DNA from: CAYSLC01 sp964431545
GTDB lineage: Bacteria; Desulfobacterota; Desulfobacteria; Desulfobacterales; JAABSP01
Length of the DNA stretch: 6,703 bases
Reading direction: 5' to 3'
Assembly (NCBI GenBank): GCA_964431545.1
Contig: CAYSLC010000266.1
Coordinates: 1-6,703 of the forward strand
Shown: positions 1-6,703 of the stretch, piece by piece
Position numbering within the stretch: position 1 is the first letter of the stretch
How the letters are laid out: each line of letters begins with the position of its first letter
The notes under the pieces: generated by a model
Told to the model about the DNA's origin: nothing
Database searches by the model: none
Seen by the model: the letters and a program-made list of their open reading frames with translations, nothing else
Translations under genes and position numbers: made by a program

Positions 1-776
1 GGCGGGGCCGTGCCACGGGAGAGGGACGACAGGGCCGCTTCCATGGCATGGATCCCCGCGTGGAGCAGGGTGAGGGGGTAGGCGACGATCCGGTAGCCGA
101 TGTTCCGGAGTTCCGTCGGGGGCAGGACCGGCGTGTCGCCGCCCTCCACCATGTTGGCCATCTTCGGTCCGGGGACCGTCTCGCAGTAGGTCCGCATCTC
201 CGCCACGCTCCGGGGGGCCTCCAGGAAAGTGATGTCGGCGCCCATGTCGTGAAACGCCTTGGCGCGGAACAGGGCCTCGTCGAGCCCCTCGGTGGCCCGG
301 GCGTCGGTCCGGGCCATGATCAGGATTCCGGCCCCCTCGTTTCGGGCGTCCACGGCGGCCCGGATCCGGGCGAAGGCCTCGTCCCGGTCCACCGTCTGTT
401 TTCCCCGGGTGTGGCCGCACCGTTTGGGGGAGAGCTGGTCCTCGATCATCACGCAGGCGAATCCGGCCCGGAAATACCCCTCCACCGTGCGCCGGACGTT
501 GACGGCGTTGCCGTATCCGGTGTCCCCGTCCCCGAAGACCGGGATGGAGACGGCGCCGCAGATGTTCCGCCCCTGGTCCGCCATCTCGCCGTAGGAGATC
601 AGGCCGGTGTCCGGGAGCCCCAGCCGGGCCGCCGAGACCGCGAAGCCCCCCATGAAGGCCGCCGGAAAGCCGGCCCGTTCGATGAGCCGGGCGCTCAGGG
701 CGTCCCAGCAGCCGGGGACCACCAGGATCTCCGGCCTTTCCAACCGGTGCTTGAGTCTGTTTGCCGCCGTTTCCAT
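1..776 (-). CDS. Isocitrate lyase/PEP mutase superfamily C-C bond lyase, C-terminus outside window
   Basis: The reverse strand reads open from ATG at 776-774 to the window edge, giving 258 codons without a stop; roughly 30-50 residues are probably missing, judging by relatives of about 290-300 residues. It is a cytoplasmic TIM-barrel enzyme that should cleave or form a C-C bond next to a carboxylate in a 2-hydroxy- or 2-oxo-acid. Visible family marks are GLPD (metal-side Asp56), GDGDTGYGN at 82-90 (Asp83 and Asp85 for Mg2+), IEDQ at 111-114, the catalytic-loop motif KRCGH at 118-122 with Cys120 as general acid, MARTDA at 154-159, LEAP at 185-188 and Asn208. KRCGH separates it from true PEP mutases, which lack this Cys. 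The GDTP stretch at 213-216 and the YPLTLLHA helix at 233-240 remind me more of dimethylmalate lyase and petal-death-type proteins than of methylisocitrate lyase PrpB. The exact substrate is not resolved. AGGGGG at 789-784, 7 bases before the ATG, supports the start. Confidence 0.93.
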   Translation of the reverse strand, partial: METAANRLKHRLERPEILVVPGCWDALSARLIERAGFPAAFMGGFAVSAARLGLPDTGLISYGEMADQGRNICGAVSIPVFGDGDTGYGNAVNVRRTVEGYFRAGFACVMIEDQLSPKRCGHTRGKQTVDRDEAFARIRAAVDARNEGAGILIMARTDARATEGLDEALFRAKAFHDMGADITFLEAPRSVAEMRTYCETVPGPKMANMVEGGDTPVLPPTELRNIGYRIVAYPLTLLHAGIHAMEAALSSLSRGTAP

Positions 777-808
777 CCGCCTTCCCCCTGTACCGGTTTT
801 TCCACGGG

Positions 809-825
809 ATTGCAGAAAAATTGCA
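809..825 (+). repeat. Tandem ATTGCA direct repeat, 11-base period
   Basis: ATTGCA occurs at 809-814 and again at 820-825, separated by GAAAA. The 11-base period puts both copies on the same face of the helix, as in direct-repeat operators of some response regulators. The second copy overlaps the candidate -35 of the efflux operon. It could be a regulator site or chance in an AT-rich patch. Confidence 0.3.
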
Positions 826-848
826 TGGCTTCCGTCGTGTCTTATCTT
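821..848 (+). promoter_or_regulatory. Candidate promoter for the efflux operon
   Basis: TTGCAT (821-826) and TATCTT (843-848) lie 16 bases apart and could act as -35 and -10 elements, with a start near 855 and a leader of about 100 bases before the outer-membrane-factor gene. It sits back to back with the candidate lyase promoter, whose -10 is at 854-859, so the two polymerases would compete for the same DNA. The match is moderate, and other sigma factors or an upstream start cannot be excluded. Confidence 0.3.
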
Positions 849-853
849 TCAGG

Positions 854-882
854 GTGATACAGGAACCGGCCGATGGCGTCAA
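854..882 (-). promoter_or_regulatory. Candidate sigma-70-type promoter for the lyase gene
   Basis: On the minus strand TTGACG (882-877, 5 of 6 matches to the -35 consensus) is followed after exactly 17 bases by TATCAC (859-854, 4 of 6 matches to the -10). Transcription would start near 847, leaving a leader of about 70 bases before the lyase ATG at 776. The spacing is ideal and the region is locally AT-rich, but hexamer matches alone are weak proof. Confidence 0.4.
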
Positions 883-916
883 CATGAACCCGGCCACGGA
901 TTCACTCCCCCGGATC

Positions 917-935
917 TCCGTCGAAAACCGGCGGA
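917..935 (+). other. Small hairpin in the leader of the outer-membrane-factor gene
   Basis: TCCGTCG (917-923) can pair with CGGCGGA (929-935) around the loop AAAAC: seven pairs, one of them G-U. The 3' arm runs directly into the purine-rich GGAAGGA (933-939) that precedes the ribosome-binding region of the next gene. It has no T tract, so it is not a terminator. A role in translation start is possible but unproven. Confidence 0.3.
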
Positions 936-953
936 AGGATCGGAAAGAGCTTG

Positions 954-2396
954 ATGTCGCGTCCGATACGCCCCGTAATGGCACCGAAAGCGCGCATGAA
1001 CCGACACGCCGAACCGCTCCTTTTTATGACGGCGGCCTGCCTCCTGCTGGCGTTCTCCTGCATGCCCTTCGCCCCTGAACCGCGCCCGGCGCCGGAGGGA
1101 GACCTGCCGGAGGGCTATTCGATCCCAACCGCCCCCGGCGAACGGGCCGAGCGGTGGTGGGAGACCTTCGGCGACCCGGAACTCAACCTGCTGGTGGCCC
1201 GGGCCCTGGCCGAGAACTTCGGCCTGAAGGCGGCCTGGGCAAGGCTTCGTCAGGCCAACGCCCTGGCGGCCCGGGCCGGATCGGCCCTCTACCCCGACCT
1301 CGAACTCGAGGCCGAGATTTCCAGGGGCCGCCGGCGCTCCACCGCCGGCCCCGACACCGGGACCCGGTCGGTGGAGGACCATGGCCTCGGGCTTTTCGCC
1401 GCCTACGAGGCCGACCTCTGGGGCCGGATCCGGTCCCTGCGGGAGGCGGCCCTGCTCGATGCCGCCGCCACCCTGGAGGACCTCCGCGCCGCCGGGATGT
1501 CGGTGGCCGCCGCGGTGGCCGAACGGTGGGTCCGGATCATCTCCCAGCGGATGCAGATGGCGCTTTTACGGGAGCAGTTGGAGACCAACCGGACCTATCT
1601 GGACCTGGTGGAGCTTCGGTTCGGAAACGCCTTGGCTTCGGCGGTGGATGTCTACCAGCAGAAGGGGGTCGTGGAGGGGGTCCGTGCCCAGATTCCCCTG
1701 GTGGAGGCCCGGGCGCAAATCCTGACCCATGAGCTGGCCCTGCTGTTGGGCGGCCCGCCCACGGCGCCGGTGGAACTCTCCCGGCGGGTCCTTCCCGATC
1801 CCCGGCCGGTGCCGGCGGCCGGGCTGCCGGCCGATCTTCTGCGGCTGCGGCCCGATGTCCGGGCCGCGGCCCTGCGGCTGCGTTCCGCCGACTGGCGGAC
1901 CTCCGGGGCCATGGCCGATCGGCTGCCCGCCCTGCGGCTGACGGGAAGGGCCCGGTACGGCGACGCGGAACTCGACCGGATCTTCGACAACTGGCTCCTC
2001 AATCTGGCGGCCGGGCTGACGGCCCCCCTGCTGGACGGCGGCCGGCGGACCGCCGAGGCGGACCGGACCGAGGCGGCGGCGGCCGAGGCCCTCTGGGAGT
2101 ACCGCCGCACCGCCTACACCGCCGTCCGTGAGGTGGAGGACGCCCTGGTCAGCGAGACCAAGCGGCGGGAGCACATCGATGCCCTGGTTTCCCAGATCGA
2201 GGCGGCCCGAAAAGGGCTGGACCAGGCCCGGGAGCGCTACCGGCGGGGGCTTTCCGGATACCTGCCGGTGCTCACCCAACTGCTGACCGTCCAGCGGCTG
2301 GAGCGGGATCTGGTCGTCCAGCGCACCGAGCTTCTCCTGGACCGGATCGCCCTCCACCGCGCTTTGGGGGGCACCTGGATGTACCGGTTCTGGTGA
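954..2396 (+). CDS. RND efflux outer-membrane factor lipoprotein (NodT/OprM type)
   Basis: This protein of about 480 residues should trimerise into the outer-membrane channel and periplasmic duct of the efflux system encoded here. Signs of the family: a hydrophobic signal stretch ending in LAFSC (Cys36 as likely lipidated residue); the WWETFGDPELNLLVARAL block at about 68-85, typical of the first repeat; alternating long helices; and the second-repeat hallmark GLPADLLRLRPDVRAAALRL at about 290-309, followed by the strand TAPLLDGGRR and the helix with VREVEDALV. Length is normal (about 450-490). The lipobox is not ideal, with Ala at -3 and Phe at -2. Start choice is uncertain: ATG 954 has GGAAAGAG just upstream, TTG 951 directly precedes it, and ATG 996 would give a more classical 22-residue signal peptide with only a weak GAAAG before it. 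It is the first gene of the operon; the adaptor follows after 49 bases with no terminator between them. Confidence 0.93.
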   Translation: MSRPIRPVMAPKARMNRHAEPLLFMTAACLLLAFSCMPFAPEPRPAPEGDLPEGYSIPTAPGERAERWWETFGDPELNLLVARALAENFGLKAAWARLRQANALAARAGSALYPDLELEAEISRGRRRSTAGPDTGTRSVEDHGLGLFAAYEADLWGRIRSLREAALLDAAATLEDLRAAGMSVAAAVAERWVRIISQRMQMALLREQLETNRTYLDLVELRFGNALASAVDVYQQKGVVEGVRAQIPLVEARAQILTHELALLLGGPPTAPVELSRRVLPDPRPVPAAGLPADLLRLRPDVRAAALRLRSADWRTSGAMADRLPALRLTGRARYGDAELDRIFDNWLLNLAAGLTAPLLDGGRRTAEADRTEAAAAEALWEYRRTAYTAVREVEDALVSETKRREHIDALVSQIEAARKGLDQARERYRRGLSGYLPVLTQLLTVQRLERDLVVQRTELLLDRIALHRALGGTWMYRFW

Positions 2397-2445
2397 AAGG
2401 GGTCGGATGACGCATCGAACATATCAACGGGAATGAAGCAGATCG

Positions 2446-3738
2446 ATGGAAGAGAAGAATCGGAGACAACCGGATCCGACGGGCCCCGCGGCCGATGCGC
2501 CGCGTCCCGCCGAGGGGGGACGGACGGCGCTGAAGATCGCCCTGCCCGTCGTGATTCTCAGCCTCGGGCTGCTGGGAGCGGCCTACTTGAAGAACACCGG
2601 CCCCACGCCCAAGAGGAAGCCGCCCAAGAAGATCGTCTCCCTGGTGGAGGTGGTGCCGCTGGAACGTTCCGACCAGCCGGTCGTGGTCCGGGCCATGGGC
2701 ACGGTGGTCCCCTCCCGGGAGCTGGTCCTGAAACCCCGGGTCTCCGGGGAGATCATCGAGATGTCCCCCGCCTTCACCCCGGGCGGGTTCCTGGAGGCGG
2801 GCGAGGAGATCCTCCGCATCGATCCCACCGATTACGAACTCGACCTCTCCCGGAAGCGGAGCCGGGTAGCCGACGCATCCTCCGCCCTGAAGCTGGAGAT
2901 GGGCCACCAGGAGGTGGCCCGGCGGGAGTGGGAACTCCTTGCGGGCGAGGGGGCCGGCGGTGACGGGGAACTGGCCCTGCGGAAACCGCACCTGGCCAAG
3001 GCCAGGGCCGACCTGACCGCGGCCCGGGCCGAGCTGAAGCAGGCCCGGCTCAACCTGGAGCGGACCCGGATCACGGCGCCCTTCAACGCGGTGGTGCGCG
3101 AGCGGTACGTGGTGGTCGGCTCCCAGGTCTCCCCCCAGGAGCCTCTGGCCGAGCTGGTGGGTACCGACCGGTACTGGGTCCAGGTCTCGGTGCCGGTGGA
3201 CCGCCTCAAGTGGATCACCGTCCCGGCGACCCCGGAGACGCGGGGATCCCCGGCCCGCATCCGGTACGGCGCCGGGATGGCGGAGCGGACCGGCGCCGTC
3301 ACCAGGCTGTTGAGCGACTTGGAGACCGACGGCCGCATGGCCCGTCTTCTCGTGGCGGTGGATGATCCACTCGATCTGGCACATCCCCAGGACCCCAAGG
3401 CGCCGCTGCTCATCGGGGAGTACGTCCGGGTGGCCATCGAGGGCAAGGCGCTCTCGAACGTCTTCCGGATTCCCCGGGCCGCCCTGCGGGACGGAGACGA
3501 GGTCTGGATCGCCGGGCCCGACGACACCCTCGCCATCCGTCCGGTGGAGATCCTCTGGCGGGACAGCGAGACGGTCCTTCTCCGGGACGGCCTTTCCACC
3601 GGGGACCGGCTGATCGTCTCCGATCTGGCCGCGCCGGTGGCGGGGATGCCGGTGCGGATCGCCGAAGGGGGCGAAGCTCCCGCCGGCGGGGCGGGCGGAA
3701 CGCCTCCGGGGGCAACGGCGGACGGGGCGTCTTCATGA
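2446..3738 (+). CDS. RND efflux periplasmic adaptor subunit (membrane fusion protein, HlyD family)
   Basis: The 430-residue product links the inner-membrane pump to the outer-membrane channel. Order of parts: a cytoplasmic leader of about 28 residues; a membrane anchor at about 29-48 (ALPVVILSLGLLGAAYL) instead of a lipid anchor; a basic Pro-rich linker (PKRKPPKK, 55-62); the first lipoyl half at about 78-128 (AMGTVVPSRELVLKPRVSGE); a helical hairpin at about 132-206; the second lipoyl half at about 207-240 (RTRITAPFNAVV); a beta-barrel at about 244-332; a membrane-proximal domain to about 405; and a Gly/Ala/Pro-rich tail at 408-430. RTRITAPF is the standard adaptor signature after the hairpin. 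Length is within the usual range. An in-frame TGA at 2434-2436 rules out an earlier start; the ribosome-binding site before ATG 2446 is weak (GGGA 13 bases upstream), which suggests dependence on translation of the preceding gene. Its TGA overlaps the pump start as ATGA. Confidence 0.95.
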   Translation: MEEKNRRQPDPTGPAADAPRPAEGGRTALKIALPVVILSLGLLGAAYLKNTGPTPKRKPPKKIVSLVEVVPLERSDQPVVVRAMGTVVPSRELVLKPRVSGEIIEMSPAFTPGGFLEAGEEILRIDPTDYELDLSRKRSRVADASSALKLEMGHQEVARREWELLAGEGAGGDGELALRKPHLAKARADLTAARAELKQARLNLERTRITAPFNAVVRERYVVVGSQVSPQEPLAELVGTDRYWVQVSVPVDRLKWITVPATPETRGSPARIRYGAGMAERTGAVTRLLSDLETDGRMARLLVAVDDPLDLAHPQDPKAPLLIGEYVRVAIEGKALSNVFRIPRAALRDGDEVWIAGPDDTLAIRPVEILWRDSETVLLRDGLSTGDRLIVSDLAAPVAGMPVRIAEGGEAPAGGAGGTPPGATADGASS

Positions 3739-6703
3739 GCACCGCCGAACCCCGGGCAAAGGGCCCCATTGCCTGGATGGCCGGCCGCTCCGTGGCCGCC
3801 AATCTCCTGATGCTGGTCCTGCTCGTCGGCGGGCTCCTGTTGGGGGCCCGGATCAAGAAGGAGGTCTTCCCCGATTTCGACCTCGACCTGGTGCGGATCT
3901 CCGTCGCCTATCCCGGCGCCAGCCCCCAGGAGGTGGAGCAGGGGATCCTTCTGGCCATCGAGGAGGCGGTCCAGGGACTGGAGGGGGTGGAGGAGGTGAC
4001 CGCCGTGGCCCGGGAGGGGGGCGGTTCGGTGACCGTCGAGATGGTGGAGGGGGAGGATATCCAGAAACTGGCCCAGGACGTCCAGAACGAGGTGGACCGG
4101 ATCTCCTCCTTTCCCGAGGACGCCGAGGAATCGGAGGTCTCCATCGTGGCCCGGCAGCGGTACGTGGTCTCCCTGGCCCTCTACGGCGACCAGGGGGAGC
4201 GGGTCCTGCGGGAGTATGCCGAGATCCTCCGGGACCGCCTGATCCAGGATCCGGATATCACCCAGGTGGGATTGGAGGGGGTCCGGGGGTACGAGATCAG
4301 CATCGAGATCCCCCAGGACGTGCTGCGGGCCTACGGGCTCACCCTGGCGGAGGTGGCGGCGCGGATCCGGCGGGCGTCGGTGGAGCTGCCGGCCGGGGCC
4401 ATCAAGACCCCCGGCGGGGACGTCCTGGTCCGGGTCAAGGAGCGGCGGGACCTGGGCCGGGAGTTCGGGAAGATCCCCATCATCACCTCCCCCGACGGCA
4501 CCCAGGTGCTCCTGGAGGAGATCGCAACCATCGAGGACGGTTTCGAGGAGACCGACAGCGAGGCGACCTACAACGGCCGCCGGGCCGTCCTGCTGGAGGT
4601 CTACCGGGTGGGGGACCAGACCCCCATCTCCGTCTCCGACGCCGTCCGCCGGGTGGTGGACGACTTCAACGCCGCGGTTCCCGCCGGCATGGCCGTGGAT
4701 CTGCGCAACGACCGGTCGGAGATCTACCGCCAGCGGCTGGGGCTGCTGGTCAAAAACGGCTACGTCGGGCTGAGTCTGGTCTTCATCCTCCTGGCCCTCT
4801 TTCTGGAGATCCGCCTCGCCTTCTGGGTCAGCCTGGGGATCCCCATCTCGTTTCTCGGGGCCATGTTCTTTCTCCCCACGGCTGGGGTGAGCATCAACAT
4901 GGTCTCCATGTTCGCCTTCATCATCTCCCTGGGGATCGTGGTGGACGACGCCATCGTGGTGGGGGAGAACATCTACCACCACCACCAGCAGGGGATCCCC
5001 TGGCCCCGGGCCGCCGTCACCGGGGCCCGGGAGATCACCATGCCGATCACCTTCAGCGTGCTCACCAACATGGTCGCCTTCATGCCCATGTTCTTCGTGC
5101 CGGGGTTCATGGGCAAGATCTTCATGCAGATCCCGGTGGTGGTGATCAGCGTCTTCGCCATCTCCCTGGTGGAGAGCCTCTTCATCCTCCCCGCCCACCT
5201 CGCCCACCAGTCCGTGGGGTTCGACCGGGGGCTTCTGGGGTGGATCTCGGCCAAGCAGCAGGGCTTCGGCCGGGGGTTCCTCCGGTTCGTGGACACGGTC
5301 TACGGCCCGTTCCTGGAGACCTGCCTGCGGTGGCGGTACCTGACCCTCGCTTTGGGCGTCGCCGTGCTCGTCCTCACCTTCGGCTACATCCGCAGCGGCC
5401 GCATGGGCTTCGAACTCTTCCCCAAGATCGAGTCGGACTACGCCCAGGTCACCGCCACCCTCCCCTTCGGCACCGCCTTCGGAAAGACCGAACGGGTCCA
5501 GGACCGTCTGGTGGAAAACGCCGAGGCGGTGATTGCCGAGAACGGGGGGGATGCCCTGGCCGAGGGGATCTACGCCCAGATCGACGGGAACGTCGCCCGG
5601 GTCCGGGTCTACCTGACCCCCCCGGATGTCCGGCCCCTGTCCACCACCCGGCTGACCGAACTCTGGCAGGCCCGTGCGGGGGAGGTCCCCGGCCTGGAAT
5701 CCCTCCGGTTCGAGTCGGACGCCGGCGGGCCGGGCCGGGGGAGCGCACTCTCCGTGGAGCTGAGCCACCGGTCCATGGCGGTCCTGGAGCAGGCGAGCGG
5801 GGAGCTGGCCGAGGCCCTCGCCTTCTTTCCCGCCGTCAGCGACATCGACGACGGGTTCTCGCCGGGCAAGCAGCAGATCGATTTCCGGATCCGGCCCGAG
5901 GCGAGAAGCCTCGGCCTGCGGTCCCAGGACGTGGCCCGGCAGGTGCGCCACGCCTACCACGGCGTCGAGGTGGTGCGGCAGCAGCGGGGGCGAAACGAGG
6001 TCAAGGTCCGGGTCCGTCTGCCCCGGGAGGAGCGGACCTCGGAGCAGAGCCTGGAGGAGATGATCCTCCGGACACCGGGGGGAAAGGAGATCCCCCTGCG
6101 GCAGGCGGTGGATCTCCAGCGGGGCCGGGCCTACACGGACATCGTCCGCCGGGACGGCCGCCGGGTGGTGACCGTGGAGGCCGATGTCCGTCCCCGGAGC
6201 AAGGCCGGGGAGATCCTCGGCGCCATCCGGGCCGACACCCTTCCGGACTTGCAGCGGAAGTACCCGGGGCTCGCCTTCAGTCTGGCCGGGCGCCAGGCGG
6301 ACCAGCGGGAGAGCATGGGGGCGTTGTTCAAAGGGCTTTTCATGGCCCTTTTGGCCATCTTCGCCATGCTCGCCATCCCCCTGAACAGCTACATCCAGCC
6401 GGCCATCATCATGGCGGCCGTCCCCTTCGGCATCGTGGGGGCGGCCGTGGGCCACCTGATCATGGGGTACAGCCTGAGCGTGCTGTCCATGTTCGGGATC
6501 GTGGCCCTCTCCGGCGTGGTGGTCAACGACTCCCTGGTCCTCATCGACTTCGCCAACCGGAAGCGCCGGGCGGGCCTGAGCCCCCACGACGCGGTCCACG
6601 GCTCCGGCATCCACCGGTTCCGGCCCATCATCCTGACCACCCTGACCACCTTCGGCGGCCTCGCCCCCATGATCTTCGAGACCTCCCGCCAGGCCCGGTT
6701 CCT
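3735..6703 (+). CDS. RND efflux permease (AcrB/HAE-like), C-terminus outside window
   Basis: This is the proton-driven inner-membrane pump of the tripartite system. It reads open for 989 codons from ATG 3735 to the window edge; relatives have about 1,020-1,070 residues, so TM12 and the tail are missing. TM1 lies at about 18-38, followed by the first porter loop with KKEVFPDFDLD and VAYPGASPQEVEQGI (about 41-71). TM2-TM6 run from about 341 to 486, TM7 from about 534, a second large periplasmic loop from about 555 to 860, and TM8-TM11 from about 865 to the edge. TM4 holds GIVVDDAIVVGEN with Asp404 and Asp405, equal to the proton-relay pair Asp407/408 of AcrB. TM11 keeps Arg961 and Thr968, matching AcrB Arg971 and Thr978. 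TM10 reads GVVVNDSLVLIDFAN: Asn931-Asp932 stand where AcrB has Lys940-Asn941. Two Asp residues in TM4 and the lack of metal-pump signatures favour drug- or lipophile-type efflux, but the substrate is unknown. The ATGA overlap with the adaptor gene implies coupled translation. Confidence 0.96.
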   Translation, partial: MSTAEPRAKGPIAWMAGRSVAANLLMLVLLVGGLLLGARIKKEVFPDFDLDLVRISVAYPGASPQEVEQGILLAIEEAVQGLEGVEEVTAVAREGGGSVTVEMVEGEDIQKLAQDVQNEVDRISSFPEDAEESEVSIVARQRYVVSLALYGDQGERVLREYAEILRDRLIQDPDITQVGLEGVRGYEISIEIPQDVLRAYGLTLAEVAARIRRASVELPAGAIKTPGGDVLVRVKERRDLGREFGKIPIITSPDGTQVLLEEIATIEDGFEETDSEATYNGRRAVLLEVYRVGDQTPISVSDAVRRVVDDFNAAVPAGMAVDLRNDRSEIYRQRLGLLVKNGYVGLSLVFILLALFLEIRLAFWVSLGIPISFLGAMFFLPTAGVSINMVSMFAFIISLGIVVDDAIVVGENIYHHHQQGIPWPRAAVTGAREITMPITFSVLTNMVAFMPMFFVPGFMGKIFMQIPVVVISVFAISLVESLFILPAHLAHQSVGFDRGLLGWISAKQQGFGRGFLRFVDTVYGPFLETCLRWRYLTLALGVAVLVLTFGYIRSGRMGFELFPKIESDYAQVTATLPFGTAFGKTERVQDRLVENAEAVIAENGGDALAEGIYAQIDGNVARVRVYLTPPDVRPLSTTRLTELWQARAGEVPGLESLRFESDAGGPGRGSALSVELSHRSMAVLEQASGELAEALAFFPAVSDIDDGFSPGKQQIDFRIRPEARSLGLRSQDVARQVRHAYHGVEVVRQQRGRNEVKVRVRLPREERTSEQSLEEMILRTPGGKEIPLRQAVDLQRGRAYTDIVRRDGRRVVTVEADVRPRSKAGEILGAIRADTLPDLQRKYPGLAFSLAGRQADQRESMGALFKGLFMALLAIFAMLAIPLNSYIQPAIIMAAVPFGIVGAAVGHLIMGYSLSVLSMFGIVALSGVVVNDSLVLIDFANRKRRAGLSPHDAVHGSGIHRFRPIILTTLTTFGGLAPMIFETSRQARF

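Larger units (their letters stand above)
777..953. promoter_or_regulatory. Divergent intergenic control region
   Basis: These 177 bases separate the minus-strand lyase from the plus-strand efflux operon, so both transcription units must start here or be read from a neighbour. Its left part is clearly richer in A and T than the surrounding genes, with T5 and A5 runs around 797-820. It contains promoter-like hexamers in both directions, a tandem ATTGCA repeat and a hairpin before the outer-membrane-factor gene, each listed separately. No convincing small ORF or rho-independent terminator is seen. Confidence 0.6.

Noticed and set aside
48..857. A 269-codon plus-strand open frame across the lyase region.
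   Set aside because: It is antisense to the lyase, whose motifs (GDGDTGYGN, KRCGH, MARTDA) are unmistakable. The plus-strand product looks like a low-complexity Gly/Pro/Asp/Arg shadow.
879..1382. A minus-strand open frame of 167 codons spanning the intergenic region and the start of the outer-membrane-factor gene.
   Set aside because: It lies mostly antisense to the channel gene, its composition is shadow-like, and it would overlap the candidate divergent promoters.
1566..2357. A 263-codon minus-strand open frame inside the outer-membrane-factor gene.
   Set aside because: It is a Gly/Pro/Gln-rich shadow of the NodT-type gene on the opposite strand, with no recognisable motif.
2397..2445. 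Possible terminator or promoter between the channel and adaptor genes.
   Set aside because: The 49 bases show no GC hairpin followed by T residues and no good hexamer pair, so the genes are taken as one transcript.
2832..6614. A 1,260-codon open frame on the minus strand, antisense to the pump and adaptor genes.
   Set aside because: The translation is rich in Asp, Gly, His, Pro and Gln with no domain or membrane pattern. It arises because high third-position GC in the real genes removes stops from the complementary frame. The plus-strand RND permease explains the region fully.
1..6703. Search for CRISPR arrays, transposon ends, tRNA genes or a new defence or biosynthetic system.
   Set aside because: No regularly spaced repeats, terminal inverted repeats, tRNA-like cloverleaf or unassigned gene of note was seen. 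The genes account for nearly the whole window and belong to known families.

Overview
The window comes from a GC-rich Gram-negative bacterium (roughly two thirds G+C or more by eye, with third codon positions almost all G or C). An outer-membrane factor and a periplasmic adaptor imply a double membrane. The adaptor and pump resemble what I remember from Desulfobacterota and other proteobacteria, but that placement is an inference from memory and is not shown by the sequence.

Layout. Bases 1-776 hold, on the minus strand, the first 258 codons of an isocitrate lyase/PEP mutase superfamily enzyme whose C-terminus lies beyond the left edge. A 177-base divergent intergenic region (777-953) follows. 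It carries candidate back-to-back promoters, a short tandem direct repeat and a small hairpin just before the next gene. From 954 to the right edge, three plus-strand genes form one operon: an outer-membrane factor lipoprotein (954-2396), a membrane-anchored periplasmic adaptor (2446-3738) and an RND inner-membrane pump (3735-6703). The pump is cut by the window edge after 989 codons and overlaps the adaptor by the ATGA arrangement. No RNA gene, mobile element, CRISPR array or convincing terminator is visible.

How the genes work together. The operon encodes a complete tripartite efflux system. The RND permease takes substrate from the periplasm or inner membrane and is driven by protons. The adaptor bridges the two membranes, and the outer-membrane factor forms the exit duct. 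The substrate cannot be read from the sequence, and no dedicated regulator lies inside the window. The divergent lyase is metabolic, and any link to the pump beyond a shared intergenic region is speculative.

Novelty. This is mostly a well-known type of locus, and I see no undescribed system. The points most worth a second look are the TM10 proton-relay position of the pump (Asn-Asp where AcrB has Lys-Asn), the compact divergent control region, and the unresolved substrate of the lyase.
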